Positions 12,414-26,000 of a stretch of 64,000 nt of DNA are shown piece after piece. Location of the stretch: positions 1-64,000 of the forward strand of contig SMMW01000550.1 of NCBI GenBank assembly GCA_004794655.1, read 5' to 3'. Numbering within the stretch: the first letter of the stretch is position 1; each line of letters opens with the position of its first letter. This DNA is from Marisa cornuarietis (Eukaryota > Mollusca > Gastropoda > Architaenioglossa > Ampullariidae). Both the position numbers and the translations under genes were made by a program. The notes beneath the pieces were generated by a model, which was given only the letters and a program-made list of their open reading frames with translations, did not search any database and was not told the origin of the DNA.

Positions 12414-12539
12414 ATGGGAAACGGTGCCTCAGCCACACCACAGTCTCCGTCTCCGAGCAGATCATCAGTTAACCATTCCACACACGGGGCTGTGACCCCA
12501 ACTCCTCGCCGTCAAGGCAACAACTTCCAGGAAGTGCAG
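12414..12539 (+). CDS. Kinesin exon 1: MGNGAS N-terminus
   Basis: This exon gives 42 codons and ends in phase 0 at a GTCAGT donor. The protein starts MGNGAS, which fits the N-myristoylation consensus (Gly2, small residue at 5, Ser6). The rest is Ser/Pro/Thr-rich and looks disordered. The acceptor is TTCAG at 12,400, and an in-frame TGA at 12,408 excludes a longer N-terminus through this exon. Membrane attachment would be unusual for a kinesin and is inferred from the motif alone. Confidence 0.8.
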
Positions 12540-12630
12540 GTCAGTGCGCGCAGAATTATTTTGTCTCACCTCGAGCACTTCTGTTGTCAGTGGGAGTGGG
12601 CAAATCAGATTGAAGTTTCTCATGGCTAAA

Positions 12631-12674
<44 letters not shown>

Positions 12675-12724
12675 AACAAAGAAGGGAGCGGACGAGAAAG
12701 TACTAAAATCTTCAAAGTATTTTG

Positions 12725-12785
<61 letters not shown>

Positions 12786-15422
12786 TCAACATGTGTGTAT
12801 GTGTGGATGGATTGGGACACATGTGATTTATTAGGCTCTGCTGTCCACATCCCATGCCTTTGACACAGTCGCCCACTTACCACTTACTTTATGTTTTTAG
12901 TGGTATCGAAATATTTGTTTGCTTGCTGAGAAATTGAAAAATTTTCTTGCGGCGAAAGTTGTTCTATTCTGATTTTCATCAATATTTCTTTCTCGTGCAA
13001 GATGTGAAAAGAAGTATAGTTATGTCCTCAGTCACATTCAGACCAGGGTGTCGGGTGTCTATATAACCAGTACAGCCTGCTTGTATCGGGTATTGTGAGA
13101 CGCTGGTGGTTGCTAGGCATTGATCATGCATGTTACCGGATCAGGTGATCGAGGCTTTGTGCTAATCTTCCTTCGCCATATTCATGGGGTCCATTTCGTA
13201 CTTTGTTCAGGGAAAACAAAATCAGCGTCCACGCTCCCTACCAGTCAAGAGGAAGTGTCTATAAATAGCATCAAACGCACAAAAGAATTATTGAGTGCTA
13301 GAATGTGAAGAAAAATCCATACATTGATCGGAAGACAGCAATAACAGACAAAATAAAGAGAACGAAACACATCTCTGTCTTCATATTTTTCTCCTGTTGG
13401 AAAGATCCCAAGAAAGTTCTTTAAATATTCATCTGAATGCACAAAAACCACAAAAGTGTAAGAGGTCGGCAGGAAAAGTCATCTTTCTCAAGGGAGAAAG
13501 AAGCATATGTGTCTTCCCTGGTACTATACAATGACAATGACCAACTTTATTTGTCCCAGTGGGCTATTTGAATATGGGAATGTGCTCTAGTTCAACAATG
13601 AAAAAAAAATTGAAAAACGAAGAAGAAAAAAAGAGAAGTGGGCAAGTAGCATATATCATATACATATATATAAATATATAGATAAAAAATTACAACAAGG
13701 AAATCAAGTATGCACCTACAACATCTCTCACACATCGTTGACAATTCATCTAAGATTGAGCAACTGGACTGCAGATGGGACAAATGATTTATAAAGCACC
13801 GGAGTCGTGAGGATTATGACACATCAGGGTGGTACGTGTTCTTTGTACGTGGCATTGTTCACCCCACTGTTCGCTGCATATCAGTGCAGTCGGGTGAACT
13901 ATAGCAGTCGTCGAAGAAACCACACGCCATCCCTGGACTGGACAGCTCTCGGTATCCGTGTCGCCAGGAAAACAGTCGTCGCTCTCTGATGTGGTTGGCG
14001 GACCGAGTGGGGGAGGTGGCTATACGGACAGTCGGACGGGGCAGTACGAGGGGAGATTCACCGGCGTGCAGTGGCTGTCGTCTTCAGACCTGTTACTCAT
14101 CTCATCAGAACTGTCGACCTGCACCTTGCAGAGACGTGGACCTGTGAAGAATTTGCAGTGTAACCAACACGTGTGTACCTGATGGCTACCTAAGGGGTGG
14201 GCTAGCTGCTGCACAAGAACACACAAGATGGAATTTTGCTGCATACTGTCGATTTTATTAGATCACTCAGCGGCTGGCCTGCCTTCTCTCCACTCTCACT
14301 TCCAAATCCCCCAAAGCCCCGACCATGTTGTTGATTTTCTAAGGGAAAGTGCTTCCACCTCTCGGTGATTTCGCACCAAGCCCCGACAACTTCAAACTAC
14401 ACTATTTATCGCTCCCCGCTCGAACATTCCAGAACCCATCCCTTTCTCTTCCCCATGGTCTGGTTACGCAGCTTCGACCTGTCCCTGAACCATCGCGGGC
14501 ATTGTTCCCCACCCACTCGATCCCAGGGTCCAAGGCCAGACTTCATCGTTTACTAGGTGTGTCCACGCGTAGTGTGATTGTGTTTGAGAGCGTGTGTAAG
14601 TGTGTGCATGTGTGTACGCGTGCATGTACGTGTGGTGGCTGACGTGTAAACATTGTACCACGGAGGTGTATGATACAAGTTTGTGTTTGTACTTAACTTT
14701 TTCCCTACAAGATTATGTTAATGTGGGTAAGGGTTAGGTCATAACTGTCAGCCACGTCCCGGTTCTCCAAAGCCAACATTTCACGTTTGAACTTTGTAAC
14801 ACTGACATGCAGTTTCCTTGATAAAATTAAGTTATTAGATTTTTTTGAGTGTTTGTATTTGCTATTTAACAGGAAATGTGACAGATGTTATATAAAAAGA
14901 ATAAAAATAAGACAAATGGATCATTGAACGTACATGTTCAGTTCATTAACCATCTATGCACACACACAACCTTAAAATGCAGTGAGCTTTTTTGTGTTAT
15001 GACAGAAACTTTTCTTTGTCACTACTTGGATTTATTACCCATTGCCATTTTTTATTTTATTTTTTCACTTTGTCACTATTTTGACATATTGGCATGTTTG
15101 ACACATCAGTAAAATTTTGGTTGTTTGACAAATACAATCATTTTTTACATGCAAACTTATTGTAAAAATGGATTAGTTTTGACCAAAGACCTGGCCTTTC
15201 ATCATGTCTGGAACTTTTTTGTTTTACTTCTCAGATGCAGTCAGAAGTATTTTAATCATACTGGTCCTGCTTTGACAAAATGAAAACTAAAATTTCTTTG
15301 TTTTGCTATAATAATAATAATAATGAAGAAATATGTTGAGTACCACATGCTGTCCAAAAAGCTAGGTTCACTACGCTTTACAAATTCAGGTAAAAGTAAG
15401 CAGCAATTAAAATATATACATT

Positions 15423-15465
<43 letters not shown>

Positions 15466-18400
15466 GATATAATTATGTACACAGATCAATCCCCATCAAA
15501 ATTCATATACACAAATCTGCCTGCTCAGGCTAATGCACATGCGTGTGCTTGCACGCACAGACACACAGACACACACACCCCACACTCATACTACACACAC
15601 ACACACATGAAGAGTGTAGAATGAAAAACCCAGCACAGCAAAAAAATAATATATATATATATATATATATATAAACTGCCACCTGAATAATTTATCCACA
15701 TAACATGACAGGTTCAGAACAGCAGCAACCATTCAAGACATGATCTCCGTTCAGAAGCTCAACGGAAAGCTGACACTGGATCTCGACAGCAGGCAGCCAT
15801 GGATCATCACCGCAGAATGGCTGCTTATCATGATCAGCAGCAACGACACGAGACGGGGCGACAGGGCCATGGAAGTGACTCACTAGTGCATGGGACCTCT
15901 AGACACAGCAGCCGGCCACACAGAGATGCCAGTAATGGAGGACAGCAACAATCTCACACTAACACATCAACGGTCAGGAGACTTGTATTTTCATTGTACA
16001 GACAGTCTGATGAGGGCTAAAGCAGATATAAGCCATTTGTTCTTTACAGCTCTTTTTTCAACTTTGGTCCTTCCTTTTATGGTAGGCTCCCTACCCTGTT
16101 AGTCTGCAGGCTCAGCTTTGGAGTATATGGCTGGTTTAAGGCCAGCTCAGGCTTAACCCTCTCCACCCCTCATCCCCCGTACCTTGCCCACTTAGCAGGT
16201 TCTTAGTAGAAATGGATACATGATTTTGTATTTGCCTTATGGTAAAGGTGGCAGAAGGAAAAGGGTGGGTTTGTCTTCTACGGTGACCGGACACTTAATT
16301 CCCAGACACTTAATCCCCGACACTTAATCCCCTAGACATTAAATCCCCAGACACTTAATCCCCAGACACTTAATCCTCAAAAATGCCCCCAATGTTATAA
16401 ATGTTGAAGTTAAGTATTATTTTAATTGTCAAACTTATTTTGATGTTTACATGAAAATAATTATTTGAATTTGAATTAAAGTTTTCATTCACTTCATAAT
16501 TTCTTGAGTTGAAATTTCATTTTGAGGATTAAGTGTCTGGGGATTAAATGTCTAGGGGATTAAGTGTCTGGGATTCATCTTCCACATGCCATGCTCTAAA
16601 CACAATGAAAAACTTACATTCAGTATTCCTATGAGGAATAAGCTGTGGGATTCTATTCCTTTACCTCTCCTTTTATTTTTACAATTATAAGAGAGACCTG
16701 TTAAAAGAAATGTTGAACAAATTTTGTGCAGTATATTAGATGTCTGCACTGAAGGCATTTGAGACTGACATACTAGGTCAGATTGTCAAATAAAGAATGT
16801 GGTACATAGAACCTATTGTCCAAATTATAGTATCCTACCAATGGATGTGGTAACAGACAAGTTAGTTTAACCATTTTAATGGCAGCTAACATCTAGAAAC
16901 TGAAACTAAGATGCAGAAATGATTTTTATGATCAATGATGTTTGTTTTAAACAGATGTGACAGAATAAACAGAAATCATGGATTTCAGTAAAATAAGAAA
17001 AGTTAGAATTATTTTAATGATCTTGACAATGATCTCATTAATGTTGCTGGCCATAATACTGTGTTACTTGCATTCTAATGTATTCTATCTATGCTTTCCT
17101 TTGATGAAATGCTGTATTGGTAAGTATGCCACTGGCACTGTGGTCACAAAAATTCATTCTTTTATTTATTCATCTTAAATTTTGTTCAAATCAGTTAGAA
17201 AAATAATCTCTTTCAATTCCTGTGCATGCATTCAAACCAAAAGGTTTTGGGTTTTTTTGTTTTTGTTTTTGTTTTTTTGAAATAGAAGAGCAATTCTGAT
17301 AAATGTGCAGAACAAGCACTTTCATGAAGCAGTGTCATCTGATATCAGGTTCATTCAAATAGTAGTTTTGTTTTATTTGTTCTAGAGATAATATATGTTA
17401 GATGTGGTATGGTGTAGCGCAGCATGTAACGATTATATTTTTAATTCAACCACCCTGACCACCTACGTGCAAAGATATTTGTATATAACAGAAAAGAAAC
17501 ATGCAAGTTAAAAAGTGATTTTCTTTATTTTTGTTTTCCTTTCTGGAGAATTTCTCTGACACAAGTTACATAACGTGCATATAAAATATAATAAATATCA
17601 TTATTGTTATATGCTAATGCTTCAGTTTGATTAATTAGTGCCACAATCTATGAACAGTTGCAGCCTGACCAAGTAATATTTGAAACTTTCACAAACAAAG
17701 AAGGAAAAGAATTCATCTGTGCCTACAGGAATGGTAAACGATACTACCTGGACAGCTGGCATTCTCAGGTGCGTGGGTTTTTTAAAGTTGGAAATTTATT
17801 GTTTAAAATGTTCTCTAGCAACACACAGGAAAAGTCAGGATCGAGAGTCTGAGTTGTTACAAATTCTGAAATTTGAAAATCAGAAAATTAATTATCTTCA
17901 AATTAGTTAAACTGTATGAAGTGAATTTTAATCATATTAACCTGATGTAGTCAGACGTCAATGCTAGAAATATAGATATGCTGCTAATTTAGCTTGATAA
18001 TAGATTGGAACATTCAGTAAGCAGGAACCACTTTAACACTTGCTATTAAATGAAAACATTCTAGACAGAACAATTGCTTAAGCATGTAGCTGTTCTATTT
18101 AGCTTGATATTAAATAAGAATGTTTCAGAAGAAGCAAGCATATAGACATTATGTTTCCCTGTACGCATATGAATGAATTATTTCCCAGGTGTTTTATTTG
18201 TGGCAGATTTACAGGTCTGTCTGTCAAGACGTTTAGTATGTCATAGTAGGCCTGGCCACCTGTCTGTCAGCTTGTTTCTTTTTCTTTTGGCGGGATGAGG
18301 GTGCGTTAGTTGAGCCAGTCATGTCTTTTTGCTGTGTTAAAAAGGAGTGGCAGGCATTTCCAGAACGCTGGTATAATGAAGGGACACTGCGCCCACTGGA

Positions 18401-20001
18401 TGAAAATCAGGTCCAGGAGAATTATGTGAGTAATCACATGAAAACCAGTCAGCCTTATTTACAACAATTTATTACACAAAGCTGTCTAGTTAGCCTCTCT
18501 AATCTATATCTTGATCATCCTCATATAGTGTACAGAAAGAGTTCACAGTTTTTGATAGTACCTCAGATAAGAAAATGCTTAATTACTATATGCTTCAAGC
18601 TCGTGCGCTGGCTTTACTATTGACTATATTGTAAATAATCTGCATTCTAATACCACATTGTGCATTTGACCTCATTCCGGGCATGTCAGTGTTTAAAAGA
18701 TTTTATGTTGCAAGGTTTTATATTGCTTTTATTTTGCAAGGTTGCTCTGATTTGAAGATATGTTTCTTACTGAGTTACACCATTTACTGGGGGGAAACAA
18801 AATCAGTCCTATGATTTTTATTGCCTGATGGACAAAGATCTCCCTCATACAAGAAATACTTCTAAAAAAAGCAGCAAATATGGTTTGATATAAAGTATTC
18901 AATTACAACTTGGCAAGATATGAAGTATCCAGTTACAGCTGCCTTGGCTATCATAGTTTATATCAGTGTGACATAATTTTTTACTACTAATGAAGTGTGG
19001 TGAATTGTCACTTTTTAAAACGATTGTATTTTTGTGAATTTAACTAATCATTCCAAGTTTGCTTGTAAGTGGTTATTTTTTTTTCATTAAAAAGGTTCAG
19101 AATTCAACGTACAATCAAGGGGGCAATGGTTCTCGCTCATCTCATCGTCAGGACGACCGTGAAGGAATTCTTAAACATCCAAAGAGGGGACGAGTGGATA
19201 CCTACCTTATGGAGGTTGGTAGCATGTTAAAGAATCTGTCCTGGATTTCACACTACAAAGCCAGTAAATTTTGGCAGAAATTGGCAGCTTACATTCATTG
19301 GGGTTTTGCTTTTCTCCTGATGATTATTATTTGCAGGGATTCTCCAGTATACAGCTAAATTCGTTTATATTTTGTAGCAGTTATGTTGACTGCACATTTT
19401 ATCTCAAGAATCTTTCTTTTTCAGGAGCAAGCAGCTATGTTCTTGATTTTTTCAAGCTACATTTCTTTGGTTTGTTCCTGTAGTAATAGGTAGACTGGGT
19501 CGATTTTTTTTTCCCCCTGCTACCTCGTCAGCATCAGTGCAATCTGTCTAGTGTTATTAGAAAATGTGCAATTGAATTTTGCATTGCAAACAAATAAACA
19601 TGATGGGTGACGTGAAATTATAAACCTTTAATGGTCTTCACCTATGATTTGTCAGAAATCTACCATTCATTAACACCACTATCAGATACCATGCTGTTGT
19701 GGTTGCAGGAGCGTCGCTATGTCCATTTTTTCTTTGATAAATTCTCTGGCAACTGGATGCGGCTGCCTATTGGCTGGGAACTTCATCACCCTCTTATTCA
19801 GAACATGGTGCAGCACGTGGAGGTACTTATATAGGGTTTCATTAAATACAGAGACACTTTAGAGATTGAATATCCGCTGTGACTGAGATGACACTGAATA
19901 TCCACTGTGAATGAGATGACACTTTAGAGATTGAATATTCACTGGCACTGACTCTTTAGAGACTGAATATCCACCGATTGCTTGCCAATATTTGTTAAAT
20001 A

Positions 20002-20045
<44 letters not shown>

Positions 20046-23000
20046 TTAAGAATATGAAGACTTTTTTCTACAGAAATGTAAACAAATTTGATGGTATAAT
20101 ATGAGAATTGTGTATGTGCAGCTGCATAACTGTATAAGTATCACATCCTTTAGGAATGTTTTTGAAAAGTTATGAAAGATCTGTTTTTTTTACTAATAAT
20201 TATGTAATTTCAGAGAGCTTTACCAGACTGCAGAGACCCTGCTGATATTCTTGCGATGTTGCGCGTGTGCAACTACAATCCAGATGAATGTATTGGAACT
20301 TACCTCTGTCTTCAGGGAGATGGTAAGTTAATGCAAAAGCTTAATATAAATTATTACAATCACCACTTAACAATTTAGGAGGTGTTTTAAGTTGGAATTA
20401 ATTAAACTAATGGCATTGCATGTGCGCCCGTACACACTGTGTGTGTTATTGTTATCCTTGCAATAGATAGGAAACATTCCATTTCATTCTTAATATTCTC
20501 TAAGCCTAGGTGCTTCAATGAACTATGCAGCACATTTTATTTTGTCAGTCTACATGTACATTCAATCATTCAATCACTTAATCTTTTGTAGAGTGGTTGG
20601 TTCCTCCAAAGTCTTCTAATGAAGCCAAGGCCATGCACGAAAGTGAGAACCAGCTGGAAGCTTTGAAGCAAAGAGTGAAGAGTCTGGTAAGCTTTCTCAC
20701 ATCTATTGTTTCATGACTGTTCAAAATATATGGCATGGCCGAGTCTGACCTTCAACCTTTCTCTTTATGTCAGAAATGCTGTTCTTTGATGCTTATCTAA
20801 GTATTTCTTCTTCTTCTCTCTATAGTAATAACTTGAAACCTTTTTCTTTTACTTTTCATATACCATTGAATATTCACACGCTAGAACACTTAACACCAAT
20901 CAAACAAAACTGCAATAATAGACTTTGCTTCTGTATTTTTTGATGAATACAATATCTTAAGAACTTTCATTTTACTTTACAGGAGATGATGTTACAGGAT
21001 GAAAAGAAGCAAAGAGTAGCAGCTGAAAAACAGGTGAAACTTCTGTATAATTTGGGTAAATTATTTGCTGATAGATATATTTACGTTAAAAAAAATGCTT
21101 AAATCACTCAGTTGCTCACTAGCTCATTTCCTCACTTACTCCCTTGCTTACTTACTCACTCAGACAGATACATGTAGACATGCAGTGAATTAAAATGGCA
21201 AACTGCGCTCTCAACTCCATGAAACAGCTAAGTGAATAACTTACTGTTAACTACATGATATTCAACTGGCAGTTGGCAGATCTGCAGGAAAACTATAGCA
21301 AGCTAGTGGCAGATGCAAAGATTGCCCAAACTCAGATGGAGGCCATGCAGACATCTCGTCCCAAGTCAGCTCGGCCAAAGACACCACAGGTAAAAAAAAA
21401 AATACATCTCTTACCTGTTAACTTCTGATGTGTTTCTGTGGTGGGGTGGGGAGAATGATGGTTGAATGGGCAGCTGGGTTAAGATTCTTCTTCCTTTTCT
21501 TTTTCATGATCCTTTTCTCTAGGTAAAAGGTGGTTTCCTAGCCTTTTGCTCACTGGGTAGCGAGCTGTTGGAAATCACCTTTTTCTCAGTGCCAGCTTTT
21601 TTCTGAGGGTGGTGCCCATCTCCTCTCCCATGCTGCCTTACCTTCCCAAACCCTCTGAGGAGTCAGGTACTCGTTCAACAGTTGAATTAAGGAAAGTTTG
21701 CTGGCTTACACAAGTATCAAACCAGCTAGCATGTGCTCCTCTGGCTTTGGAAGCAGATGAATTTATTTCTCCCTTTTCTTTATACTTGCAGGAAGCGTTA
21801 TTATCTGTCCAACTGTGTTTTGATTATTCTTTATACTAATTAGATAGCAATTAGACTTACTCATCAGGCATGGTGTGCTTTCCATTAATAGGTGAGCAAG
21901 AAACAGAAGTTTGAAGAAATATTGGATCCTGATCAAGTGGAGAAACTGACTTCATCTGTCAAGAAACTCCATGAGACCCATGCACTGCTGCGCATGAATG
22001 TGACTTCACAAGTGGGCACTCTCAGGCAGCTCCTTGAGGAGGTACAGACAAGACTGATATTTCTCCACACTTATTAATAAATATGAAGTTGATCTATCAT
22101 AGTACATGTACACACCACTCTTCACTCATGCATGCAGCCTGACATTGGCACGTTCTTTTTCACAAACACAAGTATTTGGCTTATGCAGGTCATTTTAAAA
22201 TTTATTATCACACAATGAATAACTCCAAACATCATAAAATATCACAATATCAACAATAGGCTACATGCATAATCTGGTTGACTCATTTACTCCAAACATT
22301 ATATCCTTAACAAACATTAGACAGCCTAACCCAAAAACCAGCATACTCTTGGCACATGGTTTGAAACAAAAAAAAAATCACTTGCATACATAAATTCATT
22401 TAGTGTACCTACATGAGTCTTATGATTTGTGGAATGCAAATTTTCAGTGTCATCTCTGGGGACTTGATGTCACATAATCATTTCTGTAAAGCGCTTTGAG
22501 CAAATCATTGGAAAAGCGCTTATAAATGTAAATGTTATATAATGATTATTATAATAATGGGAACACAATAACCCAGTGTGTCACCTCTGGGAGGTAACAT
22601 AGAATGATACACTGAAACAGCATCACCTGGGGATGTCTTCAAACACAAGTCCAGACTTTCTAGCCAGATGTTCTATCAATGTAGATTGCTCTAACTCACT
22701 TTTACCCCAGCCAGAACAAAACTTCCCCTTCTTTGTATGTAGTTCAGCTCATAGTGGTCTTGTGGCTTATAGTAAATCCCAAATATGGCAGCTTTCCAAA
22801 ATATATAGGGCTAGCTGCTCTTCTAGAAGAGTCTATACTCTCTCTTACTGAGCCCTTTCACACCTACCTGTGATATTGCAACATGTGGCCTGACCACTGT
22901 CACCTAAACTTGCCAACACATACAAATACTATTCACATTTTAAAAACAGTAGTTACAATGTTACTTGCTTTGTGCAATGGGATATCACCTTCCCTCCAAA

Positions 23001-26000
23001 AATCCACATATGATTTGTGCATGCTTCCATATATAAGTTCATTAAGTGTACCTCCATGAGTCTTATGATTTGTGGAATGCAACTTTTCAGGGTCATCTGT
23101 GGGGACTTGATTTCACATAATCATTTCTGTGAAGTGCTGTGATAAATTTTTGTAACTGATTTTGTGTCATTCAGCAAACACCATCATTTCTGTTGTTGAT
23201 ATCAGCCTTGCCCTTTATATATTAGGCAGTCAGCTTTTCATAAAATCATTTCTCACTATCTTCGTCAACAGACCAAACGCAGCATGGAAGACATCAAGAC
23301 ATGTGATGTTGGGTCTGCTCAAGAACTTGAGGAAATCCGAGCTCTTTATCAGAGAGAGGCTCTGCAGCGCCGCCTGCTTTACAATCAGGTGTGAATAGAT
23401 TCGCAGACAGCAGATAGGTCAAAGTACTGCACAGTGAGTAGATTCACAGACAACAGATAGGTCAGAGTAATTAATGCACTGTGAATAGATTCACAGATAG
23501 TGGAAAGGGCATTATCAGGGTAGAAAGATATTGGCAGCATGATAAATTCAGAGCTTAATCTAAAACTGACATGAGACATTTCTGAGAACTAGTGTTTAAA
23601 TCTGTGCTGCAGGGAGGCCTTGCAACTGCTTGTCAGTCTTCATATTGTCAGTAAATGCTGTTAAAAATATCGGATTTCATACTTTAATGTTCAGATTGTA
23701 ATACTTTAGCCTTTATTCGCCCTTCGTTCATGATACAGGTTCTTCCCAGATATCAAACAGCCAGTTCTGTGATTTATAGTCTCACCTTAATCTAGATGAT
23801 CCATTCTTTTCTTTTCTTACTAATGCCTTCACTTTAATTAGTAGTGTCTTCTGAAGGAGGCCTGGGTTGCTAACCTCTATAAAAGAGAAACTAACTGCAT
23901 AAGCCAATAACTTCTGCACTTCAAATTGTTTGCTTTTCTGTGACTTATTCGAAATTATTATAATTGATATTTTGGAATTGTAATGCTTATTGCCCATTCT
24001 GGTTTCACAATGGAATTTTTGTTCTCCAGCTGCAAGAATTGCGTGGCAACATTCGAGTTTTCTGCCGGCCAAGAAAAGACGATAGGTGTAACAGCTGCTT
24101 GAAATTTCCATCTGAGCAGGACATCATGGTAACCAATGAAAATGCCAAAAAGACATTCAGCTTTGACAAAGTATTCACATCTGAGGCAACTCAAGAAGAG
24201 GTGGGACACGTGCATAGGAGAGGGAGAGTAAGGGGTTAGGTGGTTTAATGAGGTGGTTGGTGGGCAGGTCGGGAAAGAATGTGATGAACCAGGGAGGTAT
24301 GTAATCTACTGTGTGTCTCAGGTATTCAGTATTGTTACCTCTTATGTTTTCACTGTCTTTGTCTAAGGTTTTCAGATCTTTATCTCATTATTTGTGTCTC
24401 AGTAGTTTAGTATCTTTATCTCAGCATTTGTGTCTTGAGTTTTGATTGTCTTTACCTATCTGTCTTTCAGGTGTTCAAGGACACAAATCCCATCATCACG
24501 TCATGTGTGGATGGATATAATGTTTGCCTCATGGCGTATGGACAAACAGGTTCTGGCAAGACTTTCACTATGATGGGGCCTGAAAGTAACCCTGGTATCA
24601 ACATCAGGTAGCAATGTCTTGCTTTTGTTATATTGCAGCTGATCACATATACTATTAACAGCTTGTTTTTCCTTGTGATTTTATAGCTCTCTGTACACAC
24701 TAAAGACTCATTAGCAGCTTTTATTTAAATGGAGTCAAACAAACTGATGACATATATGATGAAACTATGGGGAGAAGGGATTGATGGAGTTTAAAAGCCC
24801 GAGGGGAAAGAGAACACTCTGCTGGTTCGCTTCACATCCGACTTCCACCCTTTTACATCCACTTGCCCGATTTTGCATGTCCACGCCAAACTTTCGCCTA
24901 TCTAGGGCCAATGCTGGGCCAATTTTCACTCCCAATCTTGGGCCAATATTGCAACCAAGGAAATACCAATATTGGAGCCCATTCTCATGGAACTGACCTC
25001 CCTCCTACAGACAATGCACGCTTGCAGCTGCTACGACACTTAGACATGATATAGTCCCTGGTGGAGTAATAGGAAAGGCGCCTTTTGCTAACCTGTTCCC
25101 GATCATAAAGCTAATTTGCTATGCAGTTGACCATGTGATCTCCTTCCAAACCAAAACAACCATAAACTATCCACACATGTCGAGCATAAAAACGAACACA
25201 GACCCTCCTGTCTTTCAAGTCCCCGCCTTGTCCCCTACCTCTACCTATGCTCTACGTAGCTGTATGCTACCTCCCATCTCTAAAGGTCCACAGTCGACAA
25301 CAAAAATCACTGTGGCCTGTCACGTCGTAAAAACAAACAGAAAGGCTTACCCTAGTGACCGCTACACTGACCGTTATCTACCTATAATTAAAATAGTTTA
25401 AGATGACCATTTTTTTCATGCCTTGAACCAGGCTGGTTCATGACATACGTTCATAATTTTATATGCTACCAGGGCAGTAACAGAGCTGCTGAAAGTATGC
25501 AGTGAGCGTTCTGAAACAAAAACTTACACATTGAAGGTATGTGAAATGTATTATTTGGTGTTCGGTTCATTAGCAATGCATTAGCTTGAGCAAACAGATT
25601 TTAAACCAAAATAAAGGCTAACAGTGGATGAGGGCAGATAATGTCACAAAATAAAAAATAAGATGTTCATTGCCTTATCCCAGCACCTACAGGCTCCTTT
25701 ATCAAAAGAAGTCATTATATATATTTGCTTTCTCATAAATGTTTTTATTTCTTCAGTATTTTGCGAGGTATTAGAAAAAGCAATTAAGCCCATCTTAAAA
25801 TTTCAGTTCAAGTGATTACAGATATTTCTGATATGACTTCATTGTTTTGTGTATCATCATTGTTTTGTGAGAATGCAGATTTGATAAATGGTGAGTGGTA
25901 CAGTCTCCCACTGTAGATAAATGTACCTCACTCTCAGTCATCACCCAATTCCTCTTTGCATCTTGTTTGTCTTGTGTTACTTTCATAGTACTGTTATTCA

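Noticed and set aside
12626..12883. Open frames of poly-Met, poly-Ser and poly-Ile over the CAT repeat
   Set aside because: They are produced by the microsatellite in different frames and have no splice or start context.
14349..14642. Additional kinesin exon with a Pro/Ser-rich product
   Set aside because: It is open in two frames because of C-rich composition, and I found no acceptor and donor pair that keeps phase with the neighbours.
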